From: an uncultured Veillonellaceae bacterium
GTDB lineage: Bacteria > Bacillota > Negativicutes > Selenomonadales > Selenomonadaceae
Length of the DNA: 38,386 nt
Direction: 5' to 3'
Assembly: GCA_900316275.1 (NCBI GenBank)
Contig: ONCF01000049.1
Location: forward strand, 1-38,386
Under the pieces are notes generated by a model. That model did not search any database and had not been told where the DNA came from. It saw only the letters and a list, made by a program, of their open reading frames with translations. Positions within the stretch are counted from its first letter, which is position 1; each line of letters opens with the position of its first letter. Positions 32,208 through 38,386 of the stretch are shown here, one piece after another. The position numbers were made by a program, and so were the translations under genes.

Positions 32208-33335
32208 TCACACCATGAGTACCATGTTGTCGCGGTGGATGACTTCGTCTTTGATGTCGCCCTGGAGCAGCTGCGGGAATTCCTCTGTCTGGTGTCCCAT
32301 AATGCGTTTCAGGGTCTCGTTATCATAATTCACGATGCCGCGCGCGATTTCCTGCCCCTGGGGCGAAAGTACGCGCACGGTGCTGCCGGCGGCAAATGTG
32401 CCATCGCAGGCCGTGATGCCCGCCGCGAGCAGGCTGGAGCCACGCTCGCGCATAGCCCGCGCGCAGCCTGCGTCGACACTGATGTCGCCGCGCAGATCCT
32501 TGCCAAAGGCCAGCCAGCTCTTGCGCACCTTGAGATGCGCCTCCTTGGCTGCGAAAACCGTGCCGACGACCTCACCTGTGAGCAATTCCCGCAACACATG
32601 CGGCCGCGAACCCTTGGCGATGGCCATGGTTACGCCCGCGCTCGTGGCGATTTTCGCGGCTTCGATTTTCGTGTACATGCCGCCCGTACCGATGCTCGAG
32701 CCCGCACCGCCCGCGAGCTGCTCAACCTCCGGCGTGATATCGCCGATTTCGTGGATGAGCTCAGCCTCGGGATGCGTGGCGGGATTCGCCGTGTACAGCC
32801 CCTCGATATCCGACAGGATGATGAGCGCGTCCGCGTCCACGAGCGTGGCCACTATAGCCGCGAGGTTGTCGTTGTCGCCGATTTTGATTTCATCGACGGA
32901 GACGGCGTCATTCTCGTTAACCACGGGGATGATACCCATGGCGAGCATGGCCTGCAGCGCCTCACGCGAGTGGTGGTACTGGTTGTGGCGTACGGCGTTT
33001 TCCTTGGTGAGCAGCACCTGCCCCACGACCTGCCCGTACTCAGCAAAAATTTTCTCATACGTGTGCATGAGCACGCCCTGCCCGATAGCGGCGATGACCT
33101 GACGTTTCGGAATCTCGGGTGGCTTTTGCCGCAGGCCAAGCCGCCCCATGCCCGCCGCCTGCGCGCCCGAGGACACGAAGACGACCTCCTTGCCCGCGTT
33201 CGCGATGTCAACGATTTCCCGCACGAGCTGCTCGATGCGGTAGAGATTCAGCTTGCCCGTCCGATGCGCAAGCGTACTCGTCCCCACCTTCACGACCACG
33301 CGTCGCGCTTCTTTCAGCCGTTCACGTCCATCCAT
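32208..33335 (-). CDS. proB: Glutamate 5-kinase with PUA domain
   Basis: Phosphorylates glutamate to gamma-glutamyl phosphate, the first and feedback-inhibited step of proline synthesis. The 375-aa protein has an amino-acid kinase domain (RRVVVKVGTSTL, VVFVSSGAQAAG, VIPVVNENDAVSVDEIKIGDN, IILSDIEGLYTANP, GTGGMYTKIEAAKIA) and a C-terminal PUA domain (from about 285). The more usual SSGAIAAG reads SSGAQAAG here. Of two ATGs, the one at 33335 has a G-run six bases upstream; the one at 33341 abuts it. No clear promoter is seen between the yhbY terminator and this start. Confidence 0.96.
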   Translation of the reverse strand: MDGRERLKEARRVVVKVGTSTLAHRTGKLNLYRIEQLVREIVDIANAGKEVVFVSSGAQAAGMGRLGLRQKPPEIPKRQVIAAIGQGVLMHTYEKIFAEYGQVVGQVLLTKENAVRHNQYHHSREALQAMLAMGIIPVVNENDAVSVDEIKIGDNDNLAAIVATLVDADALIILSDIEGLYTANPATHPEAELIHEIGDITPEVEQLAGGAGSSIGTGGMYTKIEAAKIATSAGVTMAIAKGSRPHVLRELLTGEVVGTVFAAKEAHLKVRKSWLAFGKDLRGDISVDAGCARAMRERGSSLLAAGITACDGTFAAGSTVRVLSPQGQEIARGIVNYDNETLKRIMGHQTEEFPQLLQGDIKDEVIHRDNMVLMV

Positions 33336-33362
33336 GCGCATCCCCCACTATCAAAAAAGGAT

Positions 33363-33389
33363 GTCAAGCTCGCCTAACGGCGACTTGAC
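33363..33389 (-). terminator. Terminator of the obgE-yhbY operon
   Basis: GTCAAG-TCGCC pairs with GGCGA-C-TTGAC around a TAAC-type loop with one bulged base, followed on the minus strand by ATCC and six T (33353-33358). It lies just before proB. Confidence 0.75.
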
Positions 33390-33402
33390 TAAGCGATTCG
33401 CA

Positions 33403-33436
33403 CAATTTTGCGCGTCGCTACGCTCCTTCAAAATTG
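33403..33436. repeat. Short repeat related to the arms of foldback element 1
   Basis: CAATTTTG and CAAAATTG form an inverted repeat around GCGTCGCTACGCT. That 13-mer and the following AAATTGGCT both occur, in the same order, in the left arm of foldback element 1 (about 6942-6968). It sits between yhbY and its terminator. Confidence 0.5.
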
Positions 33437-33445
33437 GCTCTCTGC

Positions 33446-33748
33446 TTACGGCAACTCAATCTTTGGCTGCTTAAAGTTCCGCTTGAACAGCAGCCCGTTG
33501 CGCCCGATGACCTGCACGAGGTTCGCGTCGCTGCGCTCGGCGAGCATCGTGATAACCTCCTCGGGGTCCTCGAGGCAGTTCTGCTGCACGCGCACCTTGA
33601 TGAGCTCGCGCTTCTGGATAGCCTCCCGCGCCGCCTGTACGACGGCCGGTGTCAGCCCCTCTTTACCCAGCTGCACCACCGGTGCCAGCTCCACACCCAT
33701 GGCCCGCAAAAACCGTTTCTGCTTGCCCGTCAAAGAATTTCTCAGCAT
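33446..33748 (-). CDS. yhbY: YhbY-family CRM-domain RNA-binding protein
   Basis: A 100-aa single CRM-domain protein associated with pre-50S ribosomal particles. Seen: LTGKQKRFLRAMGVELAPVV, LGKEGLTPAVV, KRELIKVRVQQNC and VIGRNGLLFKRN. The ATG has GAGGAG at 7 nt. It follows obgE by 43 bases, a common Firmicute pair of ribosome-assembly factors. Confidence 0.95.
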   Translation of the reverse strand: MLRNSLTGKQKRFLRAMGVELAPVVQLGKEGLTPAVVQAAREAIQKRELIKVRVQQNCLEDPEEVITMLAERSDANLVQVIGRNGLLFKRNFKQPKIELP

Positions 33749-33791
33749 ATATTATCTCCTCATTCCGAGTCGTACGCTTACTGCCGACCCC

Positions 33792-35153
<1,362 letters not shown>

Positions 35154-35194
35154 TCACAACGCAACCTAACGCCGTTTGTATCACACTATATTCG

Positions 35195-35260
35195 GAGCCA
35201 CCCTCCCACTCTCCTGGCTCCCCTTTTGGGGAGCTGTCGCCGTCAGGCGACTGAGAGGGT
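35195..35260. repeat. Three-way-junction interspersed repeat
   Basis: Outer stem ACCCTC (35200-35205) with GAGGGT (35255-35260) encloses two perfect hairpins: GCTCCCC/GGGGAGC (35217-35234) and GTCGCC/GGCGAC (35236-35251). An alternative GAGCCA/TGGCTC pairing exists on the left. Elements of this look (GGGGAGCTGTCGCC...GGCGACTGAGAGGGT) resemble a repeat I recall from many gut Firmicutes; that memory needs a database check. Confidence 0.6.
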
Positions 35261-35290
35261 CGTCACTCTCTATTTTACTATAAAAATAAA

Positions 35291-35319
35291 ACCTGCGCCA
35301 CCACAAAGATAGCGCAGGT
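35291..35319 (-). terminator. Terminator of rplU-prp-rpmA
   Basis: ACCTGCGC and GCGCAGGT pair (8 bp, 13-base loop), followed on the minus strand by TTTATTTTTA; 15 bases after the rpmA stop. Confidence 0.9.
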
Positions 35320-35333
35320 CCATAACAAGCCAA

Positions 35334-35627
35334 TTACATTGCCTGCTCTTCAGCCGTATAAACGCTGACCTGGCGATTGTACTTGCCTTTACGCTCGAAA
35401 GCGACCTTGCCGGCCACCTTCGCAAACAGCGTATCATCCTTGCCGATGCCCACATTGTGGCCCGGATGGAAATGCGTACCACGCTGACGCACGAGGATGC
35501 TGCCAGCCGTGACGACCGTGCCGGCATGCTCCTTGACGCCGAGGCGCTTGGACTCGGAGTCACGACCATTACGCGTGGAGCTGACGCCCTTCTTATGTGC
35601 GAACAGCTGCAAATCAAAAGTAAACAT
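35334..35627 (-). CDS. rpmA: Ribosomal protein L27 with Prp-cleaved N-terminal extension
   Basis: A 97-aa L27. After a 9-residue extension MFTFDLQLF comes the mature start [21 protein letters not shown]. The extension ends in the xLQLF/AHKK site that the cysteine protease Prp cuts in Firmicutes, exposing the L27 tail that reaches the peptidyl-transferase centre. [20 protein letters not shown] is the L27 signature. The ATG at 35627 has GGAGGTG six bases upstream, formed by the end of prp; an in-frame GTG upstream would be part of that Shine-Dalgarno. Confidence 0.97.
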   Translation of the reverse strand: MFTFDLQLFAHKKGVSSTRNGRDSESKRLGVKEHAGTVVTAGSILVRQRGTHFHPGHNVGIGKDDTLFAKVAGKVAFERKGKYNRQVSVYTAEEQAM

Positions 35628-35632
35628 GAATT

Positions 35633-35953
35633 TCACCTCCGATTGACCTGGATTCGTACCCGCTCTGGGCTGTACTGGGCTACGCCCTGCAGTCCCAGCA
35701 GCATCGTTTGTAGCACTGCCTCTGTGCAGTCATCGGGGGCGCCGACGAGGTGCATAATGAGTTTTCCACTCGCTTTGTCATAACGGACGTCGCGATGCAG
35801 ATGCTCGTGCAAACCTAAAAGCGCAGCCTGTGTGAGCGCTGACACACCCGCACAGACGATATCCTGGCCGCTGGCGGCGAGGCCTGCGTGACCTGTGACC
35901 GCAAAGCCAGTGATTTTCCCTTCGGCCTCACAGAAAATTTCTACGTTAATCAT
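35633..35953 (-). CDS. prp: Ribosomal-processing cysteine protease Prp
   Basis: A 106-aa Prp (YsxB). The catalytic His22 ([12 protein letters not shown]) and Cys34 ([12 protein letters not shown]) are both at the family positions. It removes the N-terminal extension of L27, the product of the next gene. The start codon lies nine bases after the rplU stop with only a weak Shine-Dalgarno, so it is likely coupled to rplU; its stop codon overlaps the rpmA Shine-Dalgarno. Confidence 0.96.
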   Translation of the reverse strand: MINVEIFCEAEGKITGFAVTGHAGLAASGQDIVCAGVSALTQAALLGLHEHLHRDVRYDKASGKLIMHLVGAPDDCTEAVLQTMLLGLQGVAQYSPERVRIQVNRR

Positions 35954-35962
35954 ACGTACAGC

Positions 35963-36274
35963 TTAGGCTTCGATCTTCTCGATAACAACCTTCGTGAACG
36001 GCTGACGATGACCCTGACGACGGCGGTAGTTGGATTTAGCCTTGTACTTGAAGACCAGAATCTTCTTCGCCTTGCCCTGAGCCTCGACTTTGCCCGTCAC
36101 TTTGGCACCCTCGACGACCGGCGTGCCGACCTTGACCTCGCCGTCATTGACGACCGTCAGGACATTGTCGAAAACCACAGCCTCGCCTTCGTTCGCAGCC
36201 AATTTCTCGACGGTGATGACATCACCCTCGGACACCTTGTACTGCTTGCCACCAGTTTTGATAATTGCGTACAT
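35963..36274 (-). CDS. rplU: Ribosomal protein L21
   Basis: A 103-aa L21: [20 protein letters not shown] at the start, [20 protein letters not shown] in the middle, and the C-terminal [19 protein letters not shown] that contacts 23S rRNA. The ATG at 36274 has GGAGGTG at 9 nt; a GTG 12 bases earlier overlaps that site. First gene of rplU-prp-rpmA, with a consensus promoter and a structured leader. Confidence 0.97.
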   Translation of the reverse strand: MYAIIKTGGKQYKVSEGDVITVEKLAANEGEAVVFDNVLTVVNDGEVKVGTPVVEGAKVTGKVEAQGKAKKILVFKYKAKSNYRRRQGHRQPFTKVVIEKIEA

Positions 36275-36382
36275 TACAGAATACACCTCCCTATATGTTT
36301 ACTCGCCAGTTACGGTACGTCGCAGGACGTTTTACAGGACCTCGCTGGGCGGTTGGGGAAGGCGCAAATCTTGCGCCTAACA
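36275..36382 (-). ncRNA. Structured rplU leader, candidate L21 leader
   Basis: About 108 nt of untranslated leader between the predicted start of transcription (near 36382) and the rplU ATG. It contains a perfect AGGCGCAA/TTGCGCCT hairpin (36360-36378) and a weaker downstream pairing region around ACGTCCTGCGACGT. Firmicutes often have an L21 leader that lets the protein regulate its own operon; membership in that family is inferred from position and size only. Confidence 0.4.
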
Positions 36383-36388
36383 GGTGAA

Positions 36389-36417
36389 ATCTTACCATAG
36401 AGCCATACTCATGTCAA
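36389..36417 (-). promoter_or_regulatory. Sigma-A promoter of rplU-prp-rpmA
   Basis: A perfect TTGACA (36412-36417) is followed after 17 bases by TAAGAT (36389-36394) on the minus strand. It starts eight bases beyond the permease stop codon; no terminator separates the permease gene from it, so some read-through is likely. Confidence 0.85.
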
Positions 36418-36424
36418 GCAAAAG

Positions 36425-37756
36425 TTACGAGCGCATCACGAGGTTGACGAGGAACGCGAGCGCCACAATCCACATGATCCACGTGACCTCTTTGTGCCGA
36501 CCCGTGACTGCCTTCATAAATGCGTAGCTCACGAAGCCGAACGCGAAGCCGTTGGCGATGGAGCCCGTCAGCGGCATCATAATGATGGTGAGGAACGCGG
36601 GCAGGCCGTCCGTGAAGTCGCTGAAGTTGATGCGACCCACATCGCTCATCATGAGCGCGCCGACGAGTACGAGCGCCGGCGCCGTGGCGAAGCCCGGCAC
36701 GAGGCCGATGACCGGCGCGAACATCAGCGAGACGAAGAAGCAGAGCGAGACCGTCACGGCCGTGAGGCCCGTCTTGCCGCCGGCCGCGATACCCGCCGCA
36801 CTCTCGATGTACGACGTGACCGTCGATGTACCAAAGATAGCCGAGAGCACCGTGCCGCAGGCATCCGTCGTGAGCGCACGGTCGAGGTTCTCAATCGTGC
36901 CGTCCGGTTTCACGAGGTTCGCTTTCGACGTGAGGCCGATAAGCGTGCCCATGTTATCAAAGAGCTCGACGACCGTGAACGTAAAAATGATGGAGACGAT
37001 GCCGTAGTTCCAGGCACCCGCGATGTCGAGCTGACCAAACGTGAGCCCCATGCTCGGCACGGAGCTCGAAATGATGTCACCGATGCAGTGCGGCACGGGC
37101 GAATAGCCGAGGCACATCGAGAGCACCGTCGTCGCGATAATGCCGATGAGGATAGCACCTTGCACGCGCCGCGCCATGAGCGCCGCCGTGAGCAGCAGGC
37201 CGAACAGCGCGAGCATGGTCGTCGGCTGTGTCACATGACCGAGTGCCACGAACGTGGCCTTATCCGGGATGATGAGTCCCGTGCCCTTGAGACCGATAAA
37301 GGCGATAAACATGCCGATGCCGACGCCGATGGCGATTTTCAAATTTTTCGGCACCGAATTGATGATGGCCTGACGAATGCCGCCGACGGTCAAAATGAGG
37401 AAGAAAATACCCGAGAAGAACACCGCGCCCAGCGCGACCGTCCAGTGCAAATGCAGCACGCCGACCACGTAGTAGGCAAAGAACGCGTTCAGGCCCATGC
37501 CCGGTGCTAGCGCCACGGGGTAGTTCGCGACGACGCCCATGGCCATGGTCGCAATGGCGGCAATCCAGATGGTCGAGGCAATAGCCGCCTCTTTCGGTAT
37601 CCCCGCCTCGGCGAGGATGTTCGGGTTAACGAACATAATATAGGCCAAGGCGATAAACGTCGTAAAGCCCGCAATGAGCTCCGTCTTGACCGTCGTGTGC
37701 TTTTCCTCCAGCTTAAAGAAGCGCTGCAAAAAGCCCGGCTGTGTTTGTGCCTGCAT
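36425..37756 (-). CDS. AzgA-type NCS2 purine permease (guanine/hypoxanthine/adenine)
   Basis: A 443-aa membrane protein with about 12-14 hydrophobic segments. AzgA/PbuG-type signatures: FKLEEKHTTVKTELIAGFTT at the N-terminus, MFVNPNILAEAG, PVALAPGMGLNAFFAYYVV, the central TFTVVELFDNMGTLIGLTSK and AIFGTSTVTSYIESAAGIAAGGKTGL-type segment. It imports purine bases by proton symport. The ATG has GGAGGAGG-type sequence about 10 nt upstream. The leader carries a purine riboswitch with cytosine at the specificity position, which favours guanine/hypoxanthine as ligand and probably as cargo. Confidence 0.94.
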   Translation of the reverse strand: MQAQTQPGFLQRFFKLEEKHTTVKTELIAGFTTFIALAYIMFVNPNILAEAGIPKEAAIASTIWIAAIATMAMGVVANYPVALAPGMGLNAFFAYYVVGVLHLHWTVALGAVFFSGIFFLILTVGGIRQAIINSVPKNLKIAIGVGIGMFIAFIGLKGTGLIIPDKATFVALGHVTQPTTMLALFGLLLTAALMARRVQGAILIGIIATTVLSMCLGYSPVPHCIGDIISSSVPSMGLTFGQLDIAGAWNYGIVSIIFTFTVVELFDNMGTLIGLTSKANLVKPDGTIENLDRALTTDACGTVLSAIFGTSTVTSYIESAAGIAAGGKTGLTAVTVSLCFFVSLMFAPVIGLVPGFATAPALVLVGALMMSDVGRINFSDFTDGLPAFLTIIMMPLTGSIANGFAFGFVSYAFMKAVTGRHKEVTWIMWIVALAFLVNLVMRS

Positions 37757-37849
37757 AAATGAATAAATCCTCCTCCGCGCGGCCGTAAAGATACAGCACT
37801 AGCAAGAGAAGGTAATTCCACAAAATCAGTGTTTCCTTAAACCTCATCT

Positions 37850-37917
37850 CTTGTAGACTGTGACAGTTTACGGCTGCCTGTAGAAACGCCCGCACCGTAT
37901 CAGCGGGCTTATACAAG
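37850..37917 (-). ncRNA. Purine riboswitch aptamer (guanine-type, variant J3/1)
   Basis: On the minus strand P1 CTTGTA/TACAAG closes a junction with conserved UAUAA, P2 GCCCGC/GCGGGC with loop UGAUACGGU, J2/3 GUUUCUAC, and P3 with loop CCGUAAA. The specificity base before UA is cytosine (37856), as in guanine riboswitches. Two features differ from the usual aptamer: the base before that cytosine is U, not A, and three extra bases (CAC/ACA) lie between P3 and J3/1. Downstream, TCTCTTG (about 37803-37809) can pair with CAAGAGA of the P1 3' strand, a plausible switch; no T-run terminator is obvious, so control may act on translation. Confidence 0.85.
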
Positions 37918-37932
37918 AAATTTACAGGGATA

Positions 37933-37961
37933 AGGATAGCACCCTGTGGGATTGGTGTCAA
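37933..37961 (-). promoter_or_regulatory. Promoter of the riboswitch-permease unit
   Basis: TTGACA (37956-37961), 17-base spacer, TATCCT (37933-37938) preceded by TGC on the minus strand. Transcription would begin just before the aptamer. Confidence 0.8.
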
Positions 37962-38011
37962 TGAAAATGTTAAATTGAGCGGCACATTCTTCTACATTAG
38001 GCGTACCAAAA

Positions 38012-38035
38012 AGGCTGTGCTTCTCAGCACAGCCT
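38012..38035 (-). terminator. Terminator of the tRNA cluster
   Basis: AGGCTGTGC and GCACAGCCT pair perfectly (9 bp, 6-base loop) and are followed on the minus strand by TTTTT. It lies 12 bases after the 3' end of tRNA-Ser. Confidence 0.9.
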
Positions 38036-38047
38036 GAATTTACATAG

Positions 38048-38138
38048 TGGCGGAGTGGAGAGGATTCGAACCTCCGCCGCGGTTACCCACGCTAACGATT
38101 TAGCAAACCGTCCTCTTCAGCCTCTTGAGTACCACTCC
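38048..38138 (-). tRNA. tRNA-Ser (anticodon GCU)
   Basis: A 91-nt class II tRNA with acceptor GGAGTGG/CCACTCC, discriminator G and encoded CCA. The anticodon loop TTTGCTAAA gives GCU, reading AGC/AGU. A long variable arm (TTAGCGTGGGTAACCGC region) and the T-loop GGTTCGAATCC are present. Confidence 0.97.
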
Positions 38139-38147
38139 ACTATATAA

Positions 38148-38223
<76 letters not shown>

Positions 38224-38239
38224 ATGCCTTGTTAACTAA

Positions 38240-38316
38240 TGGGGCGACTTGTGGGGATCGAACCCACGCATGCTGGAGCCACAATCCAGTGTGTTAACCG
38301 CTTCACCAAAGCCGCC
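38240..38316 (-). tRNA. tRNA-His (anticodon GUG)
   Basis: A 77-nt tRNA with the extra 5' G (G-1) opposite C73 that marks tRNA-His, acceptor GCGGCTT/AAGTCGC with one G-U pair, encoded CCA, anticodon loop ATTGTGGCT (GUG) and T-loop GGTTCGATCCC. First of the three visible tRNAs; the cluster may continue beyond the window. Confidence 0.97.
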
Positions 38317-38386
38317 ATCTTGGCTCGCATACACGAGCCGCTTAACCAGCAGCGTCTTATTCTCCCAGCCCGTCTCCAGACAAGTA

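Noticed and set aside
37713-37845. Hydrophobic 44-codon frame in the riboswitch leader overlapping the permease start
   Set aside because: The ATG at 37845 has no spaced ribosome-binding site and the frame runs through the permease start region out of frame; the hydrophobic look follows from T-rich leader sequence. A leader peptide cannot be excluded but is not supported.
38317-38386. Gene end or fourth tRNA at the right edge
   Set aside because: A small GGCTCG/CGAGCC hairpin and a short open frame are visible, but no tRNA fold or recognisable protein can be supported in 70 bases.

Overview
The window looks like chromosome of a motile, diderm Firmicute of the Negativicutes, probably a Selenomonadaceae relative. 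This is an inference from four things: GC-rich coding sequence, Firmicute-type operons (rplU-prp-rpmA with an L27 N-terminal extension, proB-proA, nadD-yqeK-LCP-rsfS), genes that only make sense with an outer membrane (a secretin and a PilP/GspC-like partner), and flagellar and CheV genes. Almost everything is on the minus strand. The plus-strand exceptions are a 63-aa ribbon-helix-helix protein and a small cupin.

Region by region. (1) 1-660: the start of a flagellar operon running off the left edge. The first 12 codons of flgE are visible, preceded by a TIGR02530-type flagellar protein, a sigma-28-like promoter and an AT-rich divergent region with repeated TTATGTTA boxes. (2) 666-937: the orphan RHH regulator and a strong terminator. 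(3) 951-11836: a tetrapyrrole operon, read as sirC-like, hemA, hemC, cobA-hemD fusion, hemB, hemL. It carries every step from glutamyl-tRNA to precorrin-2 plus its dehydrogenase, and ends in a giant gene with two TPR-GT41 (SPINDLY/OGT-like) halves. A 605-bp gap between cobA-hemD and hemB holds two ~200-bp foldback repeats. (4) 12068-14832: a PilP/GspC-like protein, a secretin and a NarL-type response regulator. (5) 14938-20526: pgi, a phosphohexomutase, a MATE transporter and a YdcF-like envelope protein. (6) 20707-28416: cupin; Pro/Gln/Ala-rich exported protein; CinA-C/PncC; rimO; an orphan solute-binding protein; cheV; then a long operon. (7) 27116-33335: proB, proA, a 48-aa membrane ORF, nadD, yqeK, an LCP protein, rsfS and a CvfB-like S1 protein. 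(8) 33446-36417: obgE-yhbY and rplU-prp-rpmA, each with leader or terminator hairpins. (9) 36425-37961: an AzgA-type purine permease behind a variant purine riboswitch. (10) 38012-38316: tRNA-Ser(GCU), tRNA-Trp(CCA) and tRNA-His(GUG) with their terminator. The last 70 bases (38317-38386) hold no gene I can identify.

How the genes work together: the hem genes supply precorrin-2/sirohydrochlorin for siroheme or cobalamin, since no hemE or later haem gene is present here. The double GT41 gene sits between this operon and the flagellar operon and may modify surface or flagellar proteins. Obg, YhbY, RsfS, L21, L27, Prp and RimO form a ribosome-assembly and maturation group.

The signals I would look at first are the two foldback repeats with equal 21-bp ends of different sequence, the purine aptamer with an altered J3/1 region, the tandem GT41 enzyme, the RHH/TTATGTTA/flagellar promoter arrangement, and the secretin mini-operon with its own response regulator.
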